Shown here piece by piece: positions 12,301-23,108 of a stretch of DNA of 64,000 bases. The notes under the pieces are model-generated. The model was not told the origin of the DNA. It did no database searches and saw only the letters and a program-made list of their open reading frames with translations. The first letter of the stretch is position 1. Each line of letters opens with the position of its first letter. This DNA is from Lactarius indigo (taxonomy: Eukaryota; Basidiomycota; Agaricomycetes; Russulales; Russulaceae), in the NCBI GenBank assembly GCA_025766275.1, contig JAFKAC010000048.1, positions 186,001 to 250,000 on the forward strand, in the 5' to 3' direction. A program made the translations under genes and the position numbers.

Positions 12301-12580
12301 GAGGGTATTGGGCAAGACGCACCTGGTTATCCTCCCACCCAACCTCCCTGTAGAGCAAAAGAGAGTACCGCTTGGCGAGGGGCGTCCAAGATGTGTCGAA
12401 CTGAGACTGGACAAGGTAAGATGGAGACATGTATGACATACGACATCCCTGCGGAGACAATGTGGTGGCAGAGTCAGACGCTGCGCGGTATACGAGGCCA
12501 ACAGACGCGATAGAGAACAATGCAACGAAGATGGATGACTTTCTGGCCATTGCCGTGGCCAAAGCGCGACGAGCTGTCAA
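9353..12580 (-). CDS. BST1: GPI inositol-deacylase (Bst1/PGAP1 family)
   Basis: Removes the acyl chain from the inositol of GPI anchors in the endoplasmic reticulum, needed for export of GPI proteins. Eight exons close in phase: 12580-12323, 12275-12116, 12067-10994, 10940-10836, 10752-10441, 10386-10134, 10072-9632, 9572-9353, for 940 aa, near the family size of about 1,000. An N-terminal signal anchor (SIFVALFSIASVGLVY) leads to REVGWEDNQ and VPVLFIPGNAGSAHQIRSIA, then the lipase elbow VVMGHSMGGIVATSL with Ser184 as the predicted nucleophile. The second half has a lumenal beta-rich region and several hydrophobic helices ending in RVGPRYW. An alternative ATG lies at 12550. It diverges from the UBP2-like gene across 860 bp. 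Confidence 0.93.
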
Positions 12581-13440
12581 GGACGTCGTGGCGTGACTTG
12601 GGCTTTACCATCAACCCACACGTCATCCTCGCAACACTTTAATGTGATTACTACGGAAGGTTTTGCACGTTGCCTGCTGCGGGTCATGCTGTCTGTTTGG
12701 CATCCCAACGTCGTTATTACCACAAGATGTTCTGCTCTGCTCGATACTTTAGGCCTCAAGGGCTCTGAACTGGAATTTTGCGCTGAAATGGTACAGCAAA
12801 TAATGAACTGCAAGAATGCCAACTATGAGCACAATGTTAGTGTATGCGGCTTGACTACGTCTCAGGTAAGATGCGACACGAGGCATCAGTAGAGCAAGAA
12901 GCTCCCTCGAACTTACACGCAACTCCAACCGACCCCACAGACAAACACCTCGAGGCGACGCGCCTACTGTATCGGTTACGATACAATACTGTAAGCGACG
13001 ATCTTGATGTTCATTTATTCCGCGATCAAAAAGATCCACGGAAAAACGCAGTGCCGTTCCCAAATTGCGAGAAGACGGTAATTCACTTTTGCCTTTTTTT
13101 CGAATATCGTAGAGACGTGTATAAAGACACCGCCTTAAGTAGATCACTGTACCGTACCGTACCATACACGGCACCAGGGCTGAAGCTGAGGTGTAACGCG
13201 CATGCGCAGTCTCAGACCCTCAGACGCGTCAGCTCAGTCGTGGCGCAGCATACATGTGCCTCAACCTCAGCCTCAGCGTGCAGGCAAACTTTTTCTCAAC
13301 ACCGTCATCAATAGATTACACCAAGTCTTTGATCAACCCGCATTTACTCCACTCGGGAAAGTCTTTCAGAGCAATTGTAACAGTAACCATTGATCTTCGC
13401 GTCTACCCTCCTCCACCTCTACCCACACGCCTTCACCCTC
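12581..13440. promoter_or_regulatory. divergent promoter region BST1 / UBP2-like
   Basis: 860 bases separate the two start codons and no gene is seen inside. Both genes must be driven from here. I see no motif I can name with confidence; the last 60 bases before 13441 are C/T-rich, as is usual just upstream of basidiomycete start codons. Confidence 0.5.
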
Positions 13441-16400
13441 ATGGCAAACAACGACAATAAGAAGCCCTTTGACGCAAGGTCGGACCCTACGTCGTTACCG
13501 GAAGGAGTGGCATCGATTCCCCCAACCACGTTTTATGGTAACCAGGCTCAAAGCCAGCGCCCGCCCCCCTTGCCCAACCGCCCTGCAGCCCCTGCCCTCG
13601 GATCGGCATCCACGGGACATTATACGATACAAGCATCAGAAAAGTCGCCCTTCCGCGAGCCAGAGCTTGTTCAGGACGATTCAGACCAACCTGCGCTGGA
13701 GAATTACTCAACCGATCAAGGTGGTCGCCCATTTGTATACAGCACGCCGCCCCAAGAGGAGGGCTGGGGAAACATTCAAGAAGGCCCGTGGCCGGCCCAG
13801 GGTGGGCATTTTTATGGGAATACGTCGAGCGACCCTTTCGCTTCGACTGACCGCTGGGTCGCCAGTGCTCCCGCACCGACCTGGGGTACGTTCGAGGATG
13901 GCTGGGCCACCAGTTCTGCGCGCCGTTCGGTACCCATCGATGGGCGTAACGATATCGAAGAGACGCGCTGGTGGGATACCCAGGTCCGCGAGCTGCACGC
14001 CCGCCCCGGCCAGGGCATCCTACCTCCCATACTCACAGACCGGCTGCACAATCCCGAGCACACGCTCTTCTCCGTCACCGTGACGCCTCCCGATCTCAAA
14101 CCATCGCTTCCTCCCGCTCCCGCGCAACCATCACCCACACAATCCGAGTCGCCGAAGCAGCACAGATCCTCGGATAGCGGGTCCTCCTCGCACGGCGGCT
14201 CGTCTCTTCCCGCGGCGACGCATGCGCCTTCTACCTGTTCCCCCACCGCCGAGGAGACCCGCACGGCCGTCCCGCATCCGAACGCATACTACTGCCGGAA
14301 GCACAACGGCTGGGTACTCCTCATATGGAAATCGTCCTCGGTGAACCCTCCCCTCGCGCGTTCGTTCACAGGCACCCTCCCGGACCAGACCCGCCGCCGG
14401 GCGACAAACTCGTGCGTCAGCGACGGCGAGCAGCCGATGGGCCCGGCCAATGTCACGCATCACTTCCACGCTTACGAGCGCGCGGTCGACGCGCGCCGCC
14501 TCACGCACCCGTTCAATGCGAGCGAGTGGGAACACGAAGAACGGTCCAAGCTCCGCCATCGCAAGATGACTCTGCGGGGCTCAGACCCGACTGTTGCGAC
14601 GACTGAGCTGGAGCAGGCGGTGGACGATGCTCGGATGGAAGTCGAGCGCGAGGACGGCGAGGGCGATCTGCTGGATCTGTACGTCTGTTGCCAGTGCTCG
14701 TTCTACGTAATCGCTTCGGACGTCATCCCTGGTGTCGTACCGGTGAAGCTACTTGAAGACCTAGTCAAGAACAGGGTGGAGAACCCACCGCCGGATAAGA
14801 GTGGGGAGCTGACGGCGCTAATAACTCTCGAGACGATCTTAACGTAAGCAATTTTTTTCAGTTGATATCGCATTCGCTCACAACCATTTCTCGCAGGATC
14901 ATAGAAAACAGAGTCTGGAAGGGCGAAACGAGGGATCTTCCCATATCAAGGAGGACATTTCAGACTAAACTTGGATGGAATGACACAATGTGAGACTTAC
15001 CTGTGCCCCTCCCCCAGTTTTTTTTTTCCTGAGAGGACTTGCGTTTGCGTTCAGTTCCCGCATATTTGCGTGTTTGGGCTTTGAAACTAGGCAAACCTCC
15101 GACCCTGTACAGGATGTGGTGCTTAGTCCACCTCATATAGACTCCACGCCTGCAGGTAGGCTCGCGCGCAGTAAGTTACTTCGTGCGTGGGTGGAACTAG
15201 AAGCCTGGGTAGCCGATTATTCAAAGAGGTTTGGTGAGTCGAAGGTCTGCGATTAGCTCAGGACAGTAGCTGACCCGGGCTATTATTGTCGTGTTGCAGC
15301 TCCCGCACTCAAGGCACACGTGAATCCCCGTAAGCTCTGGGTCAAAATAGACAGTGCTCGGGAAGAGTACCAGCGTGCGATTGGAGCTCATCCGGACCAA
15401 AGTAAGGCCCGTCTGTCCTGAGAGACCGCCCTAACTTCAGTTTGCAGTCGCTCGGGGTCAACTCCCGCAAATACTAAGTGAATATGACAAAATCGACGAA
15501 TCCCTAATGCACCTCGGCTTGACCAAGCCAACATATTCTCCAGGTTTCTTCGAACAGACCTTCGTTCATTAGCTTTTAATTCTAACGTCGAGTTCGCAGA
15601 ACTACTCGCATTCGCTTACTTTGCGCAGGTTCGCTGCAATCCCGCACAGACGATCGAGTTCTTCTCCTCGTTCTACACCGTCTGCCAAATGGTTACCACC
15701 CTGACCGACGAGCCGGCGCCGATGCTCCAGTCGTTCGTCTTTGACGAACGCGAGCGCGGCAGGTTCACGCGTGAAGATTTCCAGGAGGCGCCCGCCACTC
15801 TCGGCTTTGGCCCGAACGGGACGCTCAGCGTCGACTATGACGACGACGTCCCGGACGACTTTGTCGAGAATGCGTGGAGGGAGGCCGTGCGGCGCGCATG
15901 GCGCGAGGGCGCTGGCACGGCAGGGGGCGACGGTTTGCGACTGGCATTGGCGAACGAGGCGTTCCGGAGGATCGCGGAGGTGCGTGGGAGCGAGGCGCTG
16001 TGGAAGAAGTGGGAGCAGGCGAAGGACGGTGGGATGACGCCTGAGCGCGCATACGTGACGCTCGAGGTGCCGTCGGAGATCGACGATGGCATGCTCATCA
16101 CCGTCTTTGCTATGCGGGTGCGCTTTTCGTTCCGTCTGCGGGAATGTCGTTTTCTAACGCACGGTTGGGTAGGTCGAGGATCAGCCAAATCAGGTGGATA
16201 GGATGCGTGAGGCAGTCTCGGTCATTGCGGAAATGAGGGATAGCGACCGCTTGCGCAAGTTCCTCGAGACGGGTAGCGATCGTACGTTGGCTCTTTCTCC
16301 ACTGCGCTCGAAAGGTGCACTTACATCGGGCTCTAGCTGGTGAGACGGTCCCTGCTACGCGTCAAGATTGGCCAAGGGGTCTCAATCAGCTCGGGAACAC

Positions 16401-18532
16401 CTGTTACTTGAACTCGCTCCTACAGGTTTGCCTTGCTCATTCTCGCATATATATACTCCGTTTATTAAGATTGGCGCATCCCAGTACTTCTATACCATCA
16501 AGGACCTCCGGGATGCCGTCGCGCATCTGCTAAATTCATCTAGGAAAACTCTGGACGAAGACAAGCTCACGGACGACGACTTAAAGCGACACCGTGTCGG
16601 TGGGCGCCTAGTGACGCGCAAAGAGATCCTGCGCTCAAAGAAGTGTTCGTATCGTCCTTTCATCTGCACCGCCTCGTCGCTGATGTACTTGCCTGCAGTC
16701 GTCAGCGAGCTCGCTGAGCTTTTCTGGCACCTCGAGCATGCCGATATCGCGTCGGTGACTCCGACGATGGAGCTGGCGAAGCTCGCGCTCGTCACTTCGA
16801 AGGACGAGGAGGACGACATCGAGCAGACGGCGACGGATTCGTCGAACGACACGGACGCCACGCTCGTAGAAGACGCGCCGGCCCCCCGCGCGGGGACGAG
16901 GACGGACACGGGATCTCCGGTAGGTTCTCCAGGCGCATCGTCATCGTCTGTGCTTGGCAAACGCGCGCGGGATAAGGAGGCTGATGTCGGATCCCGGATG
17001 TCCATTGATTCTGTCACGGACAAGGACAACTTTGTGATTATCTCGAAGAGCGATGATGCGGGCCCGTCGGGCTTGGGCTTAGGCGTGAGCGCGGGCGCCG
17101 GCACGGCCGCGGACGTTGAGATGAAGGATGCTGAAGCGCCGGCTCAGTCAGGTGCGAAACCACCGTTGCCAGCCAGGAAGACATCGGAGTCGGTCATGAT
17201 GTTCGGTGCGCTGACCACTTTTTTTAATTATTAATTTGCTTTTGGAAAGTTCGGGTGTACGCTGACACATTATACCTCGCAGGGCGACAACACGACGTCT
17301 CGGAGTGCATGGACAATTGCGTCTTCCAGATCGAGACTGCATTGCTGAAGTTTGATGGGATGGATGAGTCGGAAGATGGCAAGTCGAGCGTGGTGAAGCG
17401 GTGCGTGACCTCCCCTCTTCGAGCCATCAAAAATTCCCCATGCGAATATACTTCAGGTTGTTCTATGGGAGTCTCCGGCAGCGGCTGATTGCGCCTACGC
17501 CCGAAGGCACTCGAACGGTCTCAACTCACGACTCGGAAAACGTCTTTTCCATACTTCCCGTCAGCGTGTCCGACGAGGGATACGACATTTACGACGGCCT
17601 CAGCAGTTATTTCCATTCGACGGCCCAGCTGGATTCGAATACCGTCTCGATGGAGATCACCCTCGTCGACCTTCCGCCTGTCCTGCAGATCCAGCTTCAG
17701 GTACGTTCTCGCTCGCACGCTGGGCTAGTTCAATTATGGTGATGGTCTTTGACAGAGAGTGCAATGGGACCGCGAGACCGGCCAATCGTGGAAGTCGCAG
17801 GCGTACGTCAAGTTCGGAGAGACGATTTGCATGGATCGCTTTTTGGACAGCGCCAACCCCGACAAGAAGGCGCGCTCGAAAGCCATCCTGTCGGAATTGA
17901 GCAAGTGCCACGATCGGATCCATCTGCTCAAAACGGGACAGGTGCGCGTGATCACACCAATTCACCAGTCCATCCGCTAACAGTTTTTCTAACTTAGCAT
18001 GCGCCGTTCACATCAGCTCTCAGCAATACCCACGATATCCTCAAGGGCCTACAAGAGACGATGCTCCTACCGGAGCTCGACGACCAGCTGCTGTCTGACC
18101 TGACCGCCGAGAGGGATTACGTCAGCGACGAGCTGGACATGTTGCGCGGGAGCGCCGCGAGCATGAAGCAGGAGCTCGAGGACATCTGGCGGGAGGAGCA
18201 CGAGGCCGTATACGAGCTCACGTCCGTGTTCGTGCACCGCGGCTCGACGCCGCAATGGGGGCACTACTTTTTCTACTCGCGGCATCTGCCTGAGAACCCG
18301 GATTCGTGGTTCAAGTATAATGACTCGGAGGTGAGCGTGGTTTCGAAGGAAGAGGTGCTCGCGGACACTACGGGCTCGACGGCGAATCCTTACATGGTAA
18401 AAAGTGTCACACTTCCGTTCCTCGCACTGTCGCTGATGGTTCTGCGCGGGATAGCTCGTTTTCGTGCGGAAAGGGTCGGATATGATCAGCACTGTGAAAC
18501 GGTGTGACCCTATGATATTGGAGGACGCTTGA
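13441..18532 (+). CDS. UBP2: ubiquitin carboxyl-terminal hydrolase, Ubp2-like
   Basis: A cysteine protease that removes ubiquitin from substrates. Fifteen exons close in phase: 13441-14843, 14897-14989, 15055-15233, 15300-15401, 15448-15543, 15600-16117, 16173-16281, 16337-16425, 16485-16644, 16699-17205, 17283-17400, 17457-17700, 17756-17941, 17998-18396, 18455-18532, giving 1,426 aa. The catalytic Cys box is GLNQLGNTCYLNSLLQ (Cys856) and the His box GHYFFYSRHLPENPD (His1357); the end reads NPYMLVFVRKGSD. The QHDVSEC motif lies between them. The arrangement with a long N-terminal half and a late split catalytic domain matches yeast Ubp2 (1,272 aa). The catalytic domain is interrupted by an acidic Ser/Asp-rich insert of about 130 residues in the exon at 16699. 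An upstream in-frame ATG at 13390 is less likely than 13441 (MANNDNKK). Confidence 0.92.
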
Positions 18533-19292
18533 AAACAAACACATGTCGTGTGTCGTCCTGTGAATACGCTACTCTATACCCCCCTCCTTTGGTTCTGCCC
18601 CGCTCTCACGACATGATGATTCACACGCCCATCTGTACAATAACAATAACAGCCAACGCTCATTTGATGACACTTCCCCCCCCCTCTTGTATCTGTTTCT
18701 TACTTTGCTTGCTTATTTTTTTGCCTCGTTCTTTTGTTGTGTTTTTAGTTGGGACGTGCGAACAGTTCGCGAGGTCCTTGGCACACTCGTTTTTTTTTTT
18801 TTTACTTGCGCAATCTATTTTTCCTTTTCTTGGGATCAAGGAGAACTGACTGGCCGTGGTCCTGTAAGGAGAGCACGTGGCTTGGTTTTGTTTTTTCAGC
18901 TCTGTTTCCTGGAGAAAACGGAACTTGAAAGTCCTTATACCGTGTGTACATTCTTACTCACGAGAATAACCACCACGAACGTCGATAGTAAGAATGACGG
19001 GTTAGATGAACTGTCCCATATAGCAGCCATTACTGGGTGCATTAGGCACGATTTATGGACTAGTGCTGGTGGTCGAGTTCAAGTTGCAGCGTGCAAGAGG
19101 GGATGGCTAGGTGCGTACGACGACGCAGCGTACCATTGCGTCCATTCCCTCAACAAAAGCATGTTCGAAACCAAATACCGTAACACTGGAGACCCGGAAT
19201 TGCACACTCCGGCAGGTACGCCGGACTCAGCGTATACTACATATCTACGTGTTGGTATAATCAATATACAATATATAAAAGCTCGACGTGCA

Positions 19293-19329
19293 CTTTGCTG
19301 ACACATAGAATGCTGACACAAATTCCTTT
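19293..19329. repeat. 37-base repeat, copy 1 (direct repeat with 19515)
   Basis: Begins CTTTGCTGACACATAGAA and ends ACAAATTCCTTT. The second copy 222 bases on differs at only a few positions. Each copy contains GCTGACACA, or a near copy of it, twice. Confidence 0.75.
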
Positions 19330-19514
19330 CATGAACGTTCCGTCGATTGTTCGTGACCTTTCTGACCAACAGTTGTGCTGGTTGGTTGCGTTGCCAGGTG
19401 TAGCTGCTATGTTCGTTTCTCCGTTGCGTCGTCGAGGCCTGCAATACCATCGGATAGTAAATCGGCTCTCCACTGTTGGAGGGTAAGTCACTGTGGCCCG
19501 CTCACCATTGTACT

Positions 19515-19551
19515 CTTTGCTGACACATAGAATACTGACACACATTCCTTT
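19515..19551. repeat. 37-base repeat, copy 2 (direct repeat with 19293)
   Basis: Same 37 bases as copy 1 with about three changes. A more diverged third occurrence (GCTGATACACGGGATGCTGA) may lie at about 19574-19594. Confidence 0.75.
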
Positions 19552-19764
19552 GGTGGATGGGATGTGCCGTTCGCTGATACACGGGATGCTGAAGCGCGTC
19601 TGCATCCGCCTCTGTGAATAGGGGCTTGCTCATGAGTCCACTGCAGCAACTGGGCCTGCTACGGCATGTGCAAATTCTACGGCATTCTGCAGCCGTTCCC
19701 TCCATTAGCAACTGTAATGAGCCATATTGATTCTATGCGTGATGGCTGTGGGTTCTTTACTAAC

Positions 19765-20264
19765 GTACATGGACAGCGAGCTGGATAAACTGTTCTAGTA
19801 TGGCTCGTACGGCCGCCTCTGGCCTTGGGACCTCATACGTTCATCTAAAAAACTGGAGCTTGTCAAAACTGATCCAGACTGGTCTTTGACAGCCTTTGAC
19901 AGGGTTTAATTTTGCAGATGTTGGTGGGAATGGTAAGTACCTGAGCCCGAAACCGCCGCGTGGATCACCGTGACCGTGATTGTCTTATCAAGGATCCCCT
20001 GCGGGCCCCCTGCGATGGCCTTGTTTGCATCAGCCACTGCGCAGGAGACGTGATGGCGGTTTCCGGTCCGATGCCACGAGATTTGCCTGTAATGAGTACG
20101 ACCTTACCATGGTATGTTTAATTTGCGAAGCAGCCAATATCCCTTTCCAGTCAATTGTCGACTACACACTACAGAGAGTGTGAGGAGATGAAGCGCATGG
20201 ATAAAGTAAATGGGAATTTACATCGTTAGCGATTCTTCATCGTGACCGATAAGAGCGGGTCCAT
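19765..20264 (-). pseudogene. short-chain dehydrogenase pseudogene (inverted duplicate of the 21462 gene)
   Basis: Read on the minus strand from 20264, the DNA follows the intact SDR gene base by base with many substitutions. It shows ATGGAC...GTCACGA, the first intron with its CTCTCTGTAGTG acceptor, then CATACCATGGTAAGGTCGT, TCTCGTGGCATCGGACCGG and CTTGATAAGAC. The reading frame dies at codon 13 (AATCGCTAA), and the TGASRGIG cofactor motif is altered. About 83 bases (roughly 19833-19915) that are absent from the intact gene interrupt the copy. Similarity fades near 19765, which corresponds to about 21895 of the intact gene, so only the first 40 percent of the coding region was copied. Certainly non-functional as a dehydrogenase. 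Confidence 0.85.
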
Positions 20265-20510
20265 GAAGCCGAGAGGAACACTGGAAGGGCGGCCTTCCCT
20301 TTCCCTCTCCCAAATTTCAAAAGGAAAAGGAATGTGCGCCGATCGAGCGTTCCCAATCAAGCTCATTATCACAATCTGCACGTCAATAAATGACGGCAAC
20401 AATTGAACGGCATTAAGTGTTTCGGTGTTAAGAATGTCAAGTAACGTAGGTGTTACGCTCGCAGATACAACTGTAACCCCGATCGCTGTAAGCACCAGAC
20501 ACCTGACATG
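20265..20510 (-). repeat. inverted copy of the SDR promoter (partner 21195-21461)
   Basis: The reverse complement of this stretch matches 21195-21461: AGCGATCGGGGTTAC, GCCGTTCAATTGT, TTGATCGGGAATGCTC-like and CCCCTTTGAATTT-like words occur in the same order and spacing. With the pseudogene it forms an inverted duplication whose arms start about 0.68 kb apart. Confidence 0.8.
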
Positions 20511-21194
20511 GACCTTAGCATGGACATTAGCTCAACACTTAGCACAAAAACGAGATCCGAAAACTTCTCAAGTCCTGGAAATGAGGCAATCAATTAGTCA
20601 TACACGAACGAGGCTTTGTAAGGGAGACTATCGAAATTGTAAGGGCGGCGGTCGAGTCATGGGAACTTTGAAAGGTGTTGCACATTTCTGGAAAAATTGG
20701 GTGCACGATAAAATTATATTGTAACAGCCTACATCGTAATCTGGAATTGAAATGGTTTTTTTTTGTCGAAAAAGAAGAGGTGTAGATGTATGAGGGTTGT
20801 ACCAGATAACATAAGGTACTGACGCCCATCAAATGGGTTCGCTATGTTTCCCACGGTACCTGATCCTTCTTGCTGTTCACACCTGCCGCCATGGCACCAT
20901 AGTAGTCACGCCCCGGTACACACCGTCGAATCAAGCAATGGCCACCCATGCGTGGTTCCGTTCAGTATAGAGTGTGTGTACTGTATATCGTCGGGACCTT
21001 TGTCTGGACAGCCACCTGAATAAAAGTTCCGAAGGATCACCGTCCATTCTACCGCTTCCGTGACTCTCAACCAAAGTTTTCGATTTTGCGAGGCCGAGCT
21101 CATGTATAATTTCTCCAGCTCAGGGTCATGAGTGTGTACTCCTATTTCTTCAAGACTTGAATTCTTCGTCTTCTCATTTTATGCTAAGGCCTGG
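20511..21194. other. spacer between the arms of the SDR inverted duplication
   Basis: No gene seen. It would be the loop of the inverted repeat. Nothing in it resembles a transposase or a terminal repeat. Confidence 0.5.
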
Positions 21195-21461
21195 TCCGTG
21201 TCAGCATAAGCGATCGGGGTTACCTGCGAACGTAACGCCTTGGTTGGCAGCGCCAGCGTCGCTCGAAATTCTTAACGCCGAATTGGTGCCGTTCAATTGT
21301 CGTTGCTGACATTGGTTGAGGTGTTTATATTGTGATGACTCGTTTGATCGGGAATGCTCAGTCAGCTCATCCACTGCTCGTCCCCTTTGAATTTTAAAAA
21401 GGAAGCAGACATATAAGAAGGCCCCGACCAGGCAGCCTCCCCATCATCTCTTTCCTTCCCT
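21195..21461 (+). promoter_or_regulatory. SDR upstream region, duplicated in inverted orientation
   Basis: This is the 5' flank of the intact SDR gene and the partner of 20265-20510. The segment conserved in both arms includes GATCGGGGTTAC, the region around TTGATCGGGAATGCTC and CCCCTTTGAATTTT. CATATAAG at about 21411 is a plausible TATA element 50 bases before the ATG. Confidence 0.5.
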
Positions 21462-22640
21462 ATGGATTTGATTCAGTCCTTTGTCGGTCACGAAGAAGAG
21501 CTCCCTGTTACGAATCGCCACGAGTAAATTTACATGCACCTCATCTCCTATTTGACTCACCCTTTTGCTCTCTCTGTAGTGTATACCCGGCGATTGACCC
21601 GAAAGAGGCTTTCGCAAACCAAACATACCGTAGCAAGGTCGTGCTCATCACGGGCGCATCTCGTGGAATTGGACAGGAAACTGCTATCACCTACGCAATG
21701 GCCGGCGCAAACGTGGCCATCGCGGGGCGTTCGCAAGAGACTCTTGATAAGACTACTGCTGCGATACATGCGGTGGTTTCGGGCGCTCAGGTACTTGCTG
21801 TTCCCACTGATGTGCGAGACCCCAAGGCCACAGAGGCAGCAGTACAAGCCACACTCGAGCGTTTCGGTCGGCTCGATGTCCTCATTGCCAATGCAGGTGC
21901 TTTGAGTAACTTCAACCAAAGTACGTAGGTTAATGAAGAAGCATACCCTTCTCAGTTCTAACTTTGCGACTGCAGAGTTGGGTGACAAGGACCCTGATCG
22001 GTGGTGGAACACATTTGAGGTCAATGTCCGAGGCGTTTACAATACCGTTCGGTTTGTTTTTGCCGTCTTCTCTTTCCCGAGACTGGGTCCTAATAGCGGT
22101 AAAGGGCCTCGCTATCGGCGCTTGAGAAGACTAGCGGGCGTATCGTGGTCGTCTCCTCTAATGCTGCGCAGCTCCGCTTCCCACATGCAAGCGACTATGG
22201 TACTTCGAAACATGCTGTCAATCGCCTGGTTGAATTCATCGCTCTTGGTGCGTAGGCTTGCTTGACCACTTCAAGTTTCAAATGTCTCAGGCTCTACTCT
22301 TTGAAAGAATATCCCAAGTTGACCGTCTTCGCGTTGCATCCCGGAGCCATCAGGACGCAGATGGCCGAAGATGCGGGCGTTGAATTCCCTGATGACCTTC
22401 ACTTTGACACTCCGCAACTTCCAGCCGCAACAATGCTCTACCTTACTTCTGGTCGGGTCGACTGGTTGAACGGAAAGTCAGTGTTATGTGTGCCTGATGA
22501 TGCTGCAGTTCACGTTCTGACGACTTTGATACGCCAGATTTCTGGCCGCCCCCTGGGATATTTCAGAAGTTGAGAGGGACTGGAAAGAGAAGGTTCAAGC
22601 GGGGGGTGCTCTTGTTAGCAAGTTGGCCATTCCGATATAG
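21462..22640 (+). CDS. short-chain dehydrogenase/reductase, classical SDR
   Basis: An NAD(P)-dependent oxidoreductase of the classical SDR type; the substrate cannot be told from the sequence. Six exons close in phase: 21462-21523, 21580-21920, 21976-22051, 22105-22247, 22308-22476, 22538-22640, giving 297 aa. The Rossmann motif is TGASRGIG at residues 45-52. LIANAG follows, then SS near 177-178, and the catalytic pair Tyr191 and Lys195 in DYGTSK, with HPGAIRTQM after it. The C-terminus (PWDISEVERDWKEKV, then GALVSKLAI) is the usual tail of this fungal subfamily. Introns are 52-61 bases. The gene has a broken inverted duplicate upstream and an SDR-like relic immediately downstream, so it belongs to a locally expanding family. 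No pathway partner is visible nearby. Confidence 0.92.
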
Positions 22641-22667
22641 TTTGCTACCCCCATGTTTGTAGGCACA

Positions 22668-23108
22668 GTATAGGTCGCGCATTACAAGACATCACAAGAT
22701 GTTTCTAGAGCGCTCAAGGGTGTGCACGGTATCACTAAGTGGTGGCTGATGGTCAAACGAAAGATGATGTATAATTTTGCCTTTCTCTTGTAGCTTGGAG
22801 TCTCGTACAGTTCAAACCACTAGCCGTGGCTCCTCTGAAGTCGGTTTCTGAATCAGATTGGGGTGCTACTGATGAGGCCAAAGATTGTACAAAGGCCGCT
22901 TTTCGCAGGGACGAAGGCGCTTCAAGCTTACCTTAAGTAAATCACACCAAAACTATCGCTGCTCACACAACCCACTACAGTTGCCACTTCCGCCTTTGCA
23001 GCTGTCTCAAAGATGCCGATGAGCCGGGATATCAACCTCTGCACTGCCTACATGGCAAATCTACTAACTCGACGTAGCTTCAATTTTCCAGGCCAAAAGT
23101 ACGGGTAG
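22668..23108 (+). pseudogene. second SDR-like relic
   Basis: Directly after the SDR gene, pieces in shifting frames resemble another, different SDR. HYKTSQDVSRALKGVHGIT is followed after an intron-like gap by KPLAVAPLKSVSESDW. Then AGTKALQAYLK, and after another intron-like gap TSAFAAVSKMPMSRDI and NLCTAYMA. The order cofactor-domain helix, SxxDW, xxATKALxxYLK, SSAFA..., Y is that of the SDR fold. A stop precedes the first piece and the frame changes between pieces, and the Tyr-Lys catalytic pair is not intact. The residue match is moderate, so this stays a hypothesis; a highly diverged gene with introns I missed is possible. Confidence 0.4.

Larger units (their letters stand above)
18533..19764. 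other. intergenic; 3' flank of UBP2-like gene and short repeats
   Basis: No gene recognised. The first 300 bases are the T-rich 3' flank of the protease gene. A TATATAAAA stretch occurs near 19271-19279, just before the first copy of a 37-base repeat that is listed separately. Confidence 0.5.
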
